Part shown: piece after piece, positions 9,660 to 17,627 of the stretch
How the letters are laid out: every line of letters begins with the position of its first letter
Numbering within the stretch: the stretch's first letter is position 1
NCBI GenBank assembly: GCA_964226685.1
Contig: CAXQRU010000056.1
Coordinates: forward strand, 1 to 17,637
Direction: 5' to 3'
Source of the DNA: CAXQRU01 sp964226685
GTDB lineage: Bacteria; Pseudomonadota; Gammaproteobacteria; Pseudomonadales; Cellvibrionaceae
DNA: 17,637 nucleotides
Made by a program: the position numbers and the translations under genes
The notes under the pieces: model-generated
The model's database searches: none
What the model was told of the DNA's origin: nothing
What the model saw: only the letters and a program-made list of their open reading frames with translations

Positions 9660-10117
9660 TAAGGGTTGGCAATCCCAAGTTGTGATAGCAGATGAATTTC
9701 CAGGCTTTCCATTACTTCAGCGTCATCATCTTCAATATGATCATAGCCAAGAAGATGCAGGGTTCCATGGATAATCATATGGGCCCAGTGATCCAGACAA
9801 GGTTTGCCCTGTTCCTCGGCCTCTTGGGCGACGATGGGAGCACAGATGACCAGATCGCCCAGTAGCGGCTCTTCGATATAATCGGGCAGCTCCATTGGGA
9901 ATGACAAGACATTGGTGGGTTTATCTTTATGACGGTAGGTGCGATTTAATTCTTGACTCTCGTCTTCATCAACTAATCGAATCGTCAGTTCCGTTTCTGG
10001 GTGTTCTAAATGAGCCAGTACAGTGTCCACCCATGCTTGGCAGTTGGCTAGGGTGGGTATGATTGGATAGTCGGTGGCGAGTTGTAAATCCACCGTCGCT
10101 AGTTGATTAGTCGTCAT
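9656..10117 (-). CDS. ybeY: Endoribonuclease YbeY
   Basis: YbeY is a zinc-dependent RNase acting in 16S rRNA 3'-end maturation and 70S ribosome quality control. From ATG 10117 it has 153 residues. The metal site is the H-x3-H-x5-H motif [11 protein letters not shown] (H117, H121, H127), preceded by the conserved R59 (ELNRTYR) and KPTNVLSFP. An in-frame TTG at 10138 would add seven residues inside ybeZ; I prefer the ATG. The start overlaps the end of ybeZ by 11 nt, so translation is likely coupled. YbeY and the PhoH-like protein YbeZ are reported to work together. The 3' end meets the convergent MFS gene with overlapping stop codons, and corC, the usual next gene, is missing at this position. 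Confidence 0.96.
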   Translation of the reverse strand: MTTNQLATVDLQLATDYPIIPTLANCQAWVDTVLAHLEHPETELTIRLVDEDESQELNRTYRHKDKPTNVLSFPMELPDYIEEPLLGDLVICAPIVAQEAEEQGKPCLDHWAHMIIHGTLHLLGYDHIEDDDAEVMESLEIHLLSQLGIANPY

Positions 10118-11081
10118 GGCTCTCGTAGGCGTCGACAATGCGTTGAACTAATGGGTGTCTCACCACATCTTTTGACTCAAAGTAGGTCATGCTGATGCCT
10201 TCAACGGTTTCGAGTACGCCGAGTGCATGTCTTAATCCTGAGGCTTGCCCTCGTGGTAGGTCGATCTGTGTTGGATCGCCATTAATGACAGCGGTAGTGC
10301 CAAAGCCAATGCGGGTTAAAAACATTTTCATTTGCTCACGCGTGGTATTTTGGCTCTCATCCAATATAACAAAGGCATTATTGAGGGTTCGCCCGCGCAT
10401 ATAGGCCAAGGGCGCCACTTCAATAATATTGCGTTCAATCAGTTTATCGACGGTTTCAAAGCCCAGCATTTCATAGAGAGCATCGAACAAAGGGCGCAGA
10501 TAAGGGTCAACTTTTTGGCTTAAATCGCCAGGCAAAAAGCCTAATTTTTCTCCCGCCTCAACCGCAGGTCTTACCAAAAGAATACGTTCGATTTCATCTT
10601 TAAGCAGAGCGGCAACAGCGCAGGCAACGGCAAGATAAGTTTTGCCGGTTCCCGCGGGTCCTACACCAAAATTGATATCGTGAGTGAGGATCGCTTGGAT
10701 ATAGCGTTGTTGGTTTTCGCCTCGAGCTTTGACTAGCCCTTTTTTGGTTTTGATGGTCAAGTCAGGTTCGGTTTCGGATTTTTTGGGTGTACTCATAGCA
10801 TGGTTATTATGTTGTTGTATGGTGAGATGGAGGCTGCCAGGAGAAATTTCCTCTCCGGCTCGAATCTCCTCGACGAGAGTTTTCAGGATATTAATGGCGG
10901 TAATGACGGCGTATTGTTTGCCGTGGAGAGAGAATTGCCCTCCACGATGATTGATTTGCAATTGCAAGCGTTCTTCAATTTGATGGATGTGTTTATTGTA
11001 CTCGCCACAGAGTGTGGCCAGCATGCGCGCATCGAGGTTTTCAAATACCAGGTTTTCTGAAATTAGAGGCGGCTTCTTCAA
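10107..11081 (-). CDS. ybeZ: PhoH-like ATPase YbeZ
   Basis: This PhoH-family P-loop ATPase, probably acting on RNA, partners with YbeY in ribosome maturation. It has 324 residues. An N-terminal KH-like segment covers about residues 20-75 ([21 protein letters not shown]). The ATPase domain has Walker A GPAGTGKT at 141-148 and Walker B VILDESQN at 238-245, with [16 protein letters not shown] and [12 protein letters not shown] as further PhoH signatures. The start is TTG at 11081, overlapping the miaB stop as TTGA. No ATG or GTG is nearby, and the sequence from this TTG covers the full N-terminal domain as in E. coli YbeZ. A GGCGAG about 8 nt upstream may be the ribosome binding site. It lies in the miaB-ybeZ-ybeY unit. 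Confidence 0.96.
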   Translation of the reverse strand: MKKPPLISENLVFENLDARMLATLCGEYNKHIHQIEERLQLQINHRGGQFSLHGKQYAVITAINILKTLVEEIRAGEEISPGSLHLTIQQHNNHAMSTPKKSETEPDLTIKTKKGLVKARGENQQRYIQAILTHDINFGVGPAGTGKTYLAVACAVAALLKDEIERILLVRPAVEAGEKLGFLPGDLSQKVDPYLRPLFDALYEMLGFETVDKLIERNIIEVAPLAYMRGRTLNNAFVILDESQNTTREQMKMFLTRIGFGTTAVINGDPTQIDLPRGQASGLRHALGVLETVEGISMTYFESKDVVRHPLVQRIVDAYESHDD

Positions 11082-12421
11082 GAGATTAACTCGCCACGAA
11101 GAGAGTTGGGCAGTGCTTCATTAATTTGAATCGTTGCAAACTCGCCAATCAAGCCGGTATCTTGAGAGCGAAAATTGACGACGCGGTTATTTTCAGTTCG
11201 TCCTGAGAGTTGTCCTGGGTCTTTCTTAGAAAACCCTGTAACCAGGACTTTTTGTTGAGTGCCCACCATACGCCGACTGATCGCAAAGGCTTGCTGATTG
11301 ATGCGCTCTTGCAAAATACTGAGGCGTTGTTTTTTGACGGCCTCAGGGGTGTCATCTGGCAAGTCGGCCGCTGGTGTGCCCGGTCTTGGGCTATAAATAA
11401 AGCTAAATGAATGGTCAAATTCCATATCGGCAATGAGGTTCATGGTGGCTTCAAAGTCTGCTTCGGTTTCACCGGGAAAGCCCACGATAAAATCCGATGA
11501 GAAGCTGATATCAGGGCGATTGCGTTTGATTCTTCGAAGCTTAGATTTGTATTCTAAGACAGTGTGTCCGCGCTTCATCGCCATTAAAATTCGATCCGAA
11601 CCACTTTGAACGGGTAAGTGTAAGTGACTGACAAGCTCAGGGACTTCGTTGTAGACCTCGATTAAGCTATCTGTAAACTCGACAGGGTGAGATGTGGTAA
11701 AACGAATTCGATCAATACCATCGATAGCGGCCACATAGGTAATCAATTCGGCCAAGTCGGTGGTTGAGCCATCTTCGTTACTGGATCGATAGGCATTGAC
11801 ATTTTGCCCCAATAAATTAACTTCTCGAACGCCTTGTTTGGCCAGTTGTGCGACTTCAGTGAGGACATCGCCCACGGGGCGGCTAACTTCCTCGCCCCGA
11901 GTATAGGGCACCACGCAGAACGTGCAGTACTTCGAGCAGCCTTCCATAATCGATACAAACGCTGATACGCCATCGGCCTCTGGACTGGGTAGGCGGTCAA
12001 ATTTTTCAATTTCAGGAAAGCTGATATCGACAACGACAGCACCGTTTTTCTTGGGTTGATTCATCATCTCAGGAACCCGGTGCAGGGTTTGCGGGCCAAA
12101 GATCAAATCGACATAAGGCGCGCGTTTGGCGATGGCTTCACCTTCTTGGCTCGCCACACAGCCACCGACACCGATCACAAGATCGGGTTTTTTCTCTTTG
12201 AGCGAGCGCCAGCGGCCCAGTTGATGAAAGAGCTTTTCTTGGGCTTTTTCACGGATTGAACAGGTATTTACCATCAGTACATCGGCATCTTCGGGGTCAT
12301 CGGTCACCACCATTTGGTGAGATTCACCCAGTAGATCGCGCAGACGGTTTGAGTCATACTCATTCATCTGGCAGCCATGGGTTTTGATATACAGTTTCTT
12401 AGGGGTATCAGTGGTGTTCAT
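11078..12421 (-). CDS. miaB: tRNA-2-methylthio-N6-dimethylallyladenosine synthase MiaB
   Basis: MiaB is a radical-SAM methylthiotransferase that converts i6A37 to ms2i6A37 in tRNAs reading UNN codons. Its 447 residues are the usual length. The auxiliary [4Fe-4S] cluster is held by C17 ([11 protein letters not shown]), C54 (NTCSIRE) and C88 ([10 protein letters not shown]). The radical-SAM cluster is held by C162, C166 and C169 (GCSKYCTFC). [10 protein letters not shown] and [15 protein letters not shown] motifs (here [12 protein letters not shown]) follow. A C-terminal TRAM domain (about 380-445) contains [27 protein letters not shown]. The start is ATG 12421. It is the first gene of the unit with ybeZ and ybeY and is transcribed divergently from the DUF1820 gene. 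Confidence 0.98.
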   Translation of the reverse strand: MNTTDTPKKLYIKTHGCQMNEYDSNRLRDLLGESHQMVVTDDPEDADVLMVNTCSIREKAQEKLFHQLGRWRSLKEKKPDLVIGVGGCVASQEGEAIAKRAPYVDLIFGPQTLHRVPEMMNQPKKNGAVVVDISFPEIEKFDRLPSPEADGVSAFVSIMEGCSKYCTFCVVPYTRGEEVSRPVGDVLTEVAQLAKQGVREVNLLGQNVNAYRSSNEDGSTTDLAELITYVAAIDGIDRIRFTTSHPVEFTDSLIEVYNEVPELVSHLHLPVQSGSDRILMAMKRGHTVLEYKSKLRRIKRNRPDISFSSDFIVGFPGETEADFEATMNLIADMEFDHSFSFIYSPRPGTPAADLPDDTPEAVKKQRLSILQERINQQAFAISRRMVGTQQKVLVTGFSKKDPGQLSGRTENNRVVNFRSQDTGLIGEFATIQINEALPNSLRGELIS

Positions 12422-12452
12422 AAAGCCGATGCAATCAATAAATTAGCTCTCC

Positions 12453-12482
12453 ATTATAACGGCTTGGCTTGGCTTATGTATA
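12453..12482 (-). promoter_or_regulatory. miaB: Candidate promoter of miaB-ybeZ-ybeY
   Basis: On the minus strand a perfect TATAAT (12458-12453) is preceded by TATACA (12482-12477) with an 18-bp spacer. Transcription would start near 12446, 25 nt before the miaB ATG. The spacer contains three tandem copies of GGCTT (plus-strand sense, 12461-12475). Confidence 0.5.
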
Positions 12483-12501
12483 GGCTATTTGACGGTGGGG
12501 C

Positions 12502-12529
12502 TTGTTTTTAGCGAAATGGTCTCTATATT
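12502..12529 (+). promoter_or_regulatory. Candidate promoter of the DUF1820-ybfF pair
   Basis: TTGTTT (12502-12507), a 16-bp spacer and TATATT (12524-12529) give a sigma-70-like promoter. Transcription would start near 12536, about 22 nt before the ATG at 12558. An upstream TTGACG at 12489-12494 lacks a good -10. Confidence 0.4.
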
Positions 12530-12557
12530 GGCTCTGATATCCAACAGAGAAGCAGTC

Positions 12558-12887
12558 ATGGCTCAAATCTTTAAAGTCATCTTTTATAATCAAAGTGAAA
12601 TCTACGAAATTTACGCAAAAGCAATCTATCAAAGTGAAATGTATGGATTCATTGAGATTGAGGAATTCGTGTTTGGTGAACACACCAGCATGATTGTCGA
12701 CCCAGCAGAAGAGAAGCTCAAAAGTGAGTTTGCAAGAGTTAAGCGCTCCTATATTCCCATGCATGCGATTGTGCGCATTGATGAGGTTGAAAAAGAGGGG
12801 CCTGCTAAGGTAACCGAGATCAAATCGAGCGATAAAATAGCAACCTTTCCTTCATCTGAGCGTTTTATTCCCAAGCCCAATGAGTAA
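12558..12887 (+). CDS. DUF1820 family protein
   Basis: This encodes 109 residues of a small conserved gammaproteobacterial family of unknown function, recognised from MAQIFKVIFYNQSEIYEIYAK, SEMYGFIEIEEFVFGE and RVKRSYIPMHAIVRIDEVEKEG. It is acidic and soluble, with no signal peptide or membrane helix; the pattern looks like an alternating strand-rich fold. An in-frame ATG at 12489 would add 23 residues, but the family starts at the M-A-Q-I-F segment, so I chose 12558. AGAGAAG about 7-8 nt upstream can serve as the ribosome binding site. As I recall, the gene often neighbours miaB in Pseudomonas-like genomes; here the two are divergent. It overlaps ybfF by 8 nt. Confidence 0.85.
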   Translation: MAQIFKVIFYNQSEIYEIYAKAIYQSEMYGFIEIEEFVFGEHTSMIVDPAEEKLKSEFARVKRSYIPMHAIVRIDEVEKEGPAKVTEIKSSDKIATFPSSERFIPKPNE

Positions 12888-13665
12888 TTGTTTGCCCGCT
12901 TCTGGAATATTCCATAAAGTCCAAGGTGAAGAGGGTGCTCCACCTTTGGTCTTGGTTCATGGTTTGTTTGGTTCATTGGAAAACTTGGGGGTTATTGCAA
13001 GGCAATTAGCCAATAAGTTCAGGGTTTATAGCATTGATTTACCCAATCATGGCCGCTCTCGCCATGTTCAAACGATGACTTTGGCCTCGATGGCTGATCA
13101 AGTGACCGAGTGGCTCGATGAGCAGGGTCTATCCGAAGTGAGGTACTTGGGGCACTCTCTGGGGGGTAAATTAGGAATGGAGTTGGCTCTCATGAGTCCG
13201 GATCGAATTCGCCAATTGGTAGTGGCCGATATTTCTCCCATTGCTTATCCTCCTCGTCATAATGATGTCTTTTCCGCATTTGCGGCCGTTGACTTAAATC
13301 AGATCAATGGGCGCTCAGAGGCTGACAAAATCATGGCCGAACATGTGGGTGAGACTGCAGTTCGAAGCTTTTTATTGAAAAATTTGGTACAAGATGGCAC
13401 TCGTTATCTATGGCGAATGAATCTCCAGGGCATTTTGACCGCCTATCATCACATCATTGGTGCTAATGGTTTGTATTCTCCCTTTGATAAACCGACCTTA
13501 TTTATTAAAGGTGAATTGTCGCCTTATATTCAGGCCGACCATTGGCCCGAAGTCACCAAGCGATTTCCCAATGCATCCATAAAAATGATCCAAGGCACCG
13601 AACATTGGTTGCACGCAGAGAAGCCTGGTATTTTTGCGGGTATTGTTGAGCGGTTTTTAGAGTAG
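12880..13665 (+). CDS. ybfF: Alpha/beta-hydrolase esterase, YbfF type
   Basis: This 261-residue alpha/beta hydrolase aligns well with E. coli YbfF, a small esterase active on short acyl esters and acyl-CoA. The start region LVLVHGLFGSLENLGVIARQL carries the HG oxyanion motif. The nucleophile is S93 in GHSLGG. The acid is probably the Asp in VADISPIAYPPRHND, as in YbfF. The catalytic His lies in the C-terminal TEHWLHAEKP motif. There is no signal peptide, so it is cytosolic. Its ATG overlaps the DUF1820 stop by 8 nt and has no clear Shine-Dalgarno sequence, which suggests coupled translation. The natural substrate is unknown. The symbol rests on sequence resemblance alone. Confidence 0.88.
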   Translation: MSNCLPASGIFHKVQGEEGAPPLVLVHGLFGSLENLGVIARQLANKFRVYSIDLPNHGRSRHVQTMTLASMADQVTEWLDEQGLSEVRYLGHSLGGKLGMELALMSPDRIRQLVVADISPIAYPPRHNDVFSAFAAVDLNQINGRSEADKIMAEHVGETAVRSFLLKNLVQDGTRYLWRMNLQGILTAYHHIIGANGLYSPFDKPTLFIKGELSPYIQADHWPEVTKRFPNASIKMIQGTEHWLHAEKPGIFAGIVERFLE

Positions 13666-13680
13666 GGCCCGAAGGCCCTA
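13663..13680. terminator. Bidirectional hairpin between convergent ybfF and aminotransferase genes
   Basis: TAGGGCC (13663-13669) and GGCCCTA (13674-13680) form a perfect 7-bp stem. The loop is CGAA on the plus strand and UUCG on the minus strand, where the closing C-G pair makes a classical stable C(UUCG)G tetraloop. The ybfF TAG stop is part of the stem. No clean U-run follows on either strand, so it may act as an RNA 3'-end stabiliser or weak terminator. Confidence 0.6.
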
Positions 13681-13690
13681 AATATCGTAT

Positions 13691-14938
13691 TTACGCTTGC
13701 TCGGCTGTGGCTAGTTTTACACAGTTAACGAACACTTTCATCGCGCTATCGACCTGTTCGATACTAGGAACTGAAGGTGCGATGCGAATGTTTTGATCTT
13801 TCGGATCTTTGCCGTGGGGGAAAGTGGCGCCGGCAGGTGTGAGTTTTACACCAGCCTCTTTTGCAAGCTCAACCACTCTTTTGGCCAGGCCAGGCTTAGT
13901 GTTAAATGAAACAAAGTAACCACCTTTGGGAGTCTCCCAGCAGCCAAGATCGGTACCCGTAAAGGCCGCATCGAGGTGCTTGAGCACGCTTTCAAAACGT
14001 GGGCGAAGAATTTCGGCATGTTTGCGCATATGCTCTTTCAGTGAGTTGGGCTCACTAAAGAAGCGCACGTGCCTCAATTGGTTGACTTTGTCAGGGCCAA
14101 TGGCTTGTGCGCCCAAAGCGGCTAGATAGAGTTCTAAGTTTTGCTCGGAGGCACCAACAAAGGCAACGCCAGAGCCTGCATGAGTGACCTTAGATGTTGA
14201 GGCGAACTGAATCACGCTGTGCTCGGTGCCGGCCGCTTGACAAGCCTCTGCAATGTTCAGCAGCTCATCACCCTCTTCGGTGTGATCGTGCACTACATAG
14301 GCATTGTCCCAGAATACTCTAAAGCTTGGGTGAGCTTTTTGGCCGAGGGCCGCAATGCGGCGAACGGTTTCGTCATTATAGGTGACGCCAGTTGGGTTGG
14401 AGTACTTCGGTACACACCAGAGTCCGCGAATGCTCGGGTCGCTCTCAATTAGGCTTTCAACGGCATCCATGTCCGGCCCATTATCGGTCATGGGCACTGT
14501 GATCATTTTGATGCCGAGCTGTTCACAAATGGTAAAGTGGCGATCATAGCCTGGAACAGGACAGATGAACGTCGCTTCTCCCTGTTGAGACCAAGCGCTC
14601 TCAGGGCCGCTCAGGCCATGTTCTAATGCAATACTAGCAACTTGATACATAAGGGTTAAGCTGCTGTTGCCCTGTGCTAACACTTGGCTGGTTGGCAAGC
14701 CAAGAATGTTGGCGCCAAGCTCTCGAGCTTCAATAATTCCTTCAAGTCCGCCGTAGTTTCGGGTATCAACGCCGCTGTCGCTAATGTAATTTCCCTTCAA
14801 AATACCGTCTAGGGAGTCTGACAAAGAGAGTTGCTCGCTAGAGGGTTTGCCTCGGGTCAAATCAAGGTTAAGGCCTTGTTGGCAAAATTGTTCGTGTTGG
14901 GCGCGTAGTTCATCTACGTTTAAAGTCGCTGTAGTCAA
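13691..14938 (-). CDS. PLP-dependent aminotransferase, AspT/MocR-like class I type
   Basis: This 415-residue fold-type I PLP enzyme of the Aminotran_MocR group (PF12897-like) is related to the aspartate aminotransferase AspT of Corynebacterium. It would move an amino group between aspartate or a similar amino acid and 2-oxoglutarate. Visible motifs are LTRGKPSSEQL near the N-terminus, NYGGLEGI, KYSNPTGVTY (N181-G184), FWDNAYVVHD (D211, Y214 binding PLP), the Schiff-base lysine K250 in STSKVTHAGSG, and IRIAPSVP near the C-terminus. The start is TTG 14938, with GAGG 7 nt upstream. Substrate preference cannot be read from sequence; aspartate or alanine-glyoxylate activity are both possible. It is transcribed divergently from pykA and converges on ybfF. 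Confidence 0.88.
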   Translation of the reverse strand: MTTATLNVDELRAQHEQFCQQGLNLDLTRGKPSSEQLSLSDSLDGILKGNYISDSGVDTRNYGGLEGIIEARELGANILGLPTSQVLAQGNSSLTLMYQVASIALEHGLSGPESAWSQQGEATFICPVPGYDRHFTICEQLGIKMITVPMTDNGPDMDAVESLIESDPSIRGLWCVPKYSNPTGVTYNDETVRRIAALGQKAHPSFRVFWDNAYVVHDHTEEGDELLNIAEACQAAGTEHSVIQFASTSKVTHAGSGVAFVGASEQNLELYLAALGAQAIGPDKVNQLRHVRFFSEPNSLKEHMRKHAEILRPRFESVLKHLDAAFTGTDLGCWETPKGGYFVSFNTKPGLAKRVVELAKEAGVKLTPAGATFPHGKDPKDQNIRIAPSVPSIEQVDSAMKVFVNCVKLATAEQA

Positions 14939-14945
14939 GGTGGTG

Positions 14946-14949
14946 CCTC
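14946..14949 (-). promoter_or_regulatory. Ribosome binding site supporting a TTG start
   Basis: GAGG on the minus strand lies 7 nt before TTG 14938. It overlaps an out-of-frame ATG at 14951-14949. The spacing and the conserved N-terminus decide for the TTG. Confidence 0.6.
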
Positions 14950-15053
14950 ATTGATTGGTTAATCTAGAGGTGCGAGTATAACCATATTGGCGACGAATAT
15001 TAAGTAGGCAGTAATATTTATCCTTAGACTAAGTCAGATTAAAGGTTTACTTG

Positions 15054-15081
15054 TCATATTTTTAGGGTAGAGTAATGTCAA
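15054..15081 (-). promoter_or_regulatory. Candidate promoter of the aminotransferase gene
   Basis: On the minus strand a perfect TTGACA (15081-15076), a 16-bp spacer and TATGAC (15059-15054) form a sigma-70-like promoter. Transcription would start near 15047, leaving a leader of about 110 nt. It lies in the region divergent to pykA, only about 25-50 bp before the pykA start, so the two genes must share control space. Confidence 0.5.
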
Positions 15082-15088
15082 TTTTTCA

Positions 15089-15094
15089 CGGGAG
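15089..15094 (+). promoter_or_regulatory. pykA: Ribosome binding site of pykA
   Basis: CGGGAG lies 9 nt before ATG 15104 and supports this start. Confidence 0.6.
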
Positions 15095-15103
15095 TTTTCA
15101 TTT

Positions 15104-16552
15104 ATGGCGCGACGAACAAAGATAGTTAGTACCCTTGGGCCAGCAACGGACAAGGGCGATACCCTTGAGCGGTTGATTTTAGCGGGTGTCAATGTCGTGC
15201 GTCTGAATTTTTCTCATGGAAAACCTGAGGACCATAAAACCAGAGCATCAAATGTTCGCGAGTTGGCGGCTAAACATGGGCGATTTGTTGCCATTCTTGG
15301 TGATTTGCAAGGTCCAAAAATCAGGATTTCACGTTTTGCTAATGGCCCTATCGAGTTAAAAGTGGGAGATAAGTTTACCCTCGATGCCGATATGGGGGTG
15401 GATGATGGGCACCAGTCTGCCGTTGGCATCGACTATAAAGCCTTGCCGCAGGACTGCGCTGCCGGTGATTTATTGTTACTTGATGATGGTCGAGTGGTGT
15501 TGAAAGTGGACTCCATTGAAGGCTCAAAACTGTTTTGTACCGTTGAGGTGGCGGGTAAACTTTCTAACAATAAAGGGATTAACCGCCAAGGTGGTGGCCT
15601 CTCTGCGCCCGCATTGACTGAAAAAGATCTCGCCGATATTCGCTTAGCGGCTGAGATTGATGTTGATTACTTAGCGGTGTCTTTTCCTCGAACGGCTAGC
15701 GATATTCATCAGGCTCGAGAATTGTTAGAAGCCGCAGGAGGCAATGCGGGTATTGTGGCCAAAATTGAGAGAGCCGAGGTGGTTGCTAATGATGAGGCTC
15801 TCGACGATGTCATTCGAGCGTGTAATACCGTGATGGTAGCCCGGGGGGACTTGGGTGTTGAGATTGGTGATGCGGAATTGGTGGGTGTTCAAAAGCATAT
15901 TATCAACCGAGCGCGAGCGCTTAATACCTGTGTGATTACTGCCACGCAAATGATGGAGTCGATGATTACGAGTCCGCTACCCACTCGTGCAGAGGTGTTT
16001 GATGTGGCCAATGCGGTATTGGATGGAACGGATGCCGTGATGTTATCAGCCGAAACCGCTGCTGGAGAGTTCCCCGTACAAACAGTAGAAGCAATGGTGC
16101 GAGTGATAGAAGGGGCTGAGCGTCATCCCTCAACGATCACTTCAAGTTATCGTTTGAATCAAGATTTTACCGCGATTGACGAAACGATTGGTCTAGCTGC
16201 TATGTATGCAGCCAATCATCTCGATGGGGTTAAAGCCATTGTGGCTTTGACAGAGACGGGTTCTACTCCGCTGCTCATGTCTAGAATTAACTCATTCTTG
16301 CCTATTTACGCATTGACGCCACATATAAAAACTCAAGCGAGAGTCAGTTTGCTCAGGGGGGTGCAGCCAATTCCTTTCAATAGCTCTGATATTCCAAGTG
16401 GCCAAGTCAATCAGCGAGCAGTGGACTGTTTGGTGAAGGCGGGTGTGGTGGTTGACGGTGATTTGGTGATTATCACCAAAGGCGACTATGACAATGTTCA
16501 TGGTGGTACTAATGCCTTGAAAATTGTCCGAGTCGGGGATGATATTCGCTAG
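15104..16552 (+). CDS. pykA: Pyruvate kinase II
   Basis: Pyruvate kinase transfers phosphate from phosphoenolpyruvate to ADP, the last step of glycolysis. Its 482 residues resemble E. coli PykA (480) through most of the length. [12 protein letters not shown] opens the barrel. RLNFSHG (R33, N35, S37) contributes to the K+/nucleotide site, and GDLQGPKIR carries the conserved K72. VAKIERAE holds the catalytic Lys and a metal-binding Glu. [37 protein letters not shown] and [20 protein letters not shown] follow. The C-terminal domain (from about 345) ends with [24 protein letters not shown]. The PykA-type [15 protein letters not shown] stretch separates it from PykF. It is divergent from the aminotransferase and convergent with the HDOD gene (1 nt between stops). 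Confidence 0.97.
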   Translation: MARRTKIVSTLGPATDKGDTLERLILAGVNVVRLNFSHGKPEDHKTRASNVRELAAKHGRFVAILGDLQGPKIRISRFANGPIELKVGDKFTLDADMGVDDGHQSAVGIDYKALPQDCAAGDLLLLDDGRVVLKVDSIEGSKLFCTVEVAGKLSNNKGINRQGGGLSAPALTEKDLADIRLAAEIDVDYLAVSFPRTASDIHQARELLEAAGGNAGIVAKIERAEVVANDEALDDVIRACNTVMVARGDLGVEIGDAELVGVQKHIINRARALNTCVITATQMMESMITSPLPTRAEVFDVANAVLDGTDAVMLSAETAAGEFPVQTVEAMVRVIEGAERHPSTITSSYRLNQDFTAIDETIGLAAMYAANHLDGVKAIVALTETGSTPLLMSRINSFLPIYALTPHIKTQARVSLLRGVQPIPFNSSDIPSGQVNQRAVDCLVKAGVVVDGDLVIITKGDYDNVHGGTNALKIVRVGDDIR

Positions 16553-16553
16553 T

Positions 16554-17366
16554 TCACTGATCCTTTAAGATTTCTTCAATGCTCGCTGCAAACTCTTGTG
16601 TTTCCTCAAGTTTGTCGACAATGTCACTTGAGTTCAGCTCGAGCTTGGATAAATCAGCCTCCGGTAGGTGGGCCTCGACATCAAGCTGATGCTGGTAGAT
16701 GGCTTCGGAGATCTTGATTAGTCCAGAGAAAGGCAGGTAACCCTCTGGGCTTTCTGGATTTTTTTGGTGGCGAATGGCCTCAACAATATAGTTTGGAAAC
16801 TTCCAACGTTTTGTGAGTTCAGCGCCAGCGTCTACATGATTAAAGCCGAGGTAGTCGTTTTCTGTCTCGATTCTATCTGCGCCTTGGGCCACCAATTTGT
16901 CAACCGCTTGCGCCTGCTCGCCGTCCAAAATATGAGTGAGTAGGCCGCCAATGTTGTGAAGCATGCCGCAAGTGAAAGCGATCTCAGAATCGTGCTCTGT
17001 CATTTCCGCCAGCCATTTACAGAGGCTGCCTACCATAAAGCTTTTGTGCCAAAATTGTTTAATATTCATGCTGATGGGAGGTTTGACGGTATTGCTTAAT
17101 CCAGATGCCAGCACCAAAGTTCTCAGCGAGTTGAACCCGAGTAGAACGACCGCTTCGTTAATGCTACCCACGGAACGATGACCACCGTAATGAGCTGAAT
17201 TGGCCATTCTGAGAACCCTTGCAGTCATGGCTTGGTCTTTGTTTATTTTTTCGGCGATAGCATCACTATCGATATTTTCGTTGCCAAAGCTCTCTATTAG
17301 CTCTTGCACAATTTTGGGGATATTAGGAATTTGCTGTGCATTGGCAATAAGTTGGCTGAGATTCAC
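16554..17366 (-). CDS. HDOD domain signalling/regulatory protein
   Basis: This is a 270-residue single-domain HDOD protein. The HDOD fold is a divergent, usually non-catalytic relative of HD phosphohydrolases found in bacterial signalling proteins (chemotaxis, cyclic-di-GMP-linked control). The N-terminal part reads IPNIPKIVQELIESF, INKDQAMTARVLRMANSAHYGG and SINEAVVLLGFNSLRTLVLA. The HD site position reads MLHNIGGLL (H137, N138), so the usual HD pair is HN, as in many HDOD proteins that are thought to have lost catalysis. GFNHVDAGAELTKRWKFPNYIVEAIRHQKNP follows. The C-terminus is acidic and helical. The start is GTG 17366 with a strong GGAGG 8 nt upstream. The leader has two hairpins. The partner and pathway are unknown. 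Confidence 0.93.
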   Translation of the reverse strand: MNLSQLIANAQQIPNIPKIVQELIESFGNENIDSDAIAEKINKDQAMTARVLRMANSAHYGGHRSVGSINEAVVLLGFNSLRTLVLASGLSNTVKPPISMNIKQFWHKSFMVGSLCKWLAEMTEHDSEIAFTCGMLHNIGGLLTHILDGEQAQAVDKLVAQGADRIETENDYLGFNHVDAGAELTKRWKFPNYIVEAIRHQKNPESPEGYLPFSGLIKISEAIYQHQLDVEAHLPEADLSKLELNSSDIVDKLEETQEFAASIEEILKDQ

Positions 17367-17374
17367 AAAAGGTT

Positions 17375-17379
17375 CCTCC
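17375..17379 (-). promoter_or_regulatory. Strong ribosome binding site before a GTG start
   Basis: GGAGG on the minus strand lies 8 nt before GTG 17366 and fixes the HDOD start. The 8-nt spacer is AACCTTTT, which repeats the arm of the leader hairpin at 17431-17453. Confidence 0.75.
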
Positions 17380-17390
17380 GAATAGTGTCT

Positions 17391-17405
17391 ATAAGCATAG
17401 CTTAT
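17391..17405 (-). repeat. Small inverted repeat in the HDOD leader
   Basis: ATAAGC (17391-17396) and GCTTAT (17400-17405) are perfect 6-bp arms around a 3-nt spacer, 11 bp upstream of the GGAGG. It could be an operator palindrome or a short hairpin in the leader RNA. Confidence 0.5.
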
Positions 17406-17430
17406 TAGGCGCGGATATGTGTTGAATCTG

Positions 17431-17453
17431 AACCTTTTTGGGTGAAAAAGGTT
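17431..17453 (-). promoter_or_regulatory. Perfect 9-bp hairpin in the HDOD leader
   Basis: AACCTTTTT (17431-17439) and AAAAAGGTT (17445-17453) are perfect inverted arms around the 5-nt loop GGGTG (plus strand). It lies about 65 nt upstream of the HDOD start. No U-run follows in the minus direction, so it does not look like an intrinsic terminator. Its 3' RNA arm could pair instead with the AACCUUUU between the ribosome binding site and the GUG. Confidence 0.55.
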
Positions 17454-17516
17454 TATTGTCTTAGGTGTCCATGAAAATGAGCGATTGCAATGTTTTTATT
17501 AGGCTTACAAAATAAC

Positions 17517-17545
17517 ATTTGAACAAACTGTTAAGAATTTGCCAA
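17517..17545 (-). promoter_or_regulatory. Candidate promoter of the HDOD gene
   Basis: On the minus strand TTGGCA (17545-17540), a 17-bp spacer and TCAAAT (17522-17517) resemble a sigma-70 promoter. Transcription would start near 17510, giving a leader of about 145 nt that includes both inverted repeats. The rest of 17454-17627 is AT-rich and holds no recognisable gene. Confidence 0.35.
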
Positions 17546-17627
17546 TTTTTGCAATCTTTTTTGTTTTATTTCGTGACAAAAATTATGGATTAGAGTTAAT
17601 GGTATCTCTAATTAAGGCAAATAGCTT

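Noticed and set aside
12489..12557. In-frame upstream start that would extend the DUF1820 protein by 23 residues
   Set aside because: The family begins at the later ATG (12558), and the extension covers the candidate -10 box and lacks a ribosome binding site.
17471..17515. Short plus-strand frame starting with ATG near 17471 (14 codons)
   Set aside because: It is too short, has no ribosome binding site and lies in the AT-rich promoter region of the HDOD gene.
17483..17556. GATTGCAA / TTGCAATC inverted pair in the AT-rich right end
   Set aside because: The 8-bp arms are 58 bp apart in AT-rich DNA; this is likely by chance.
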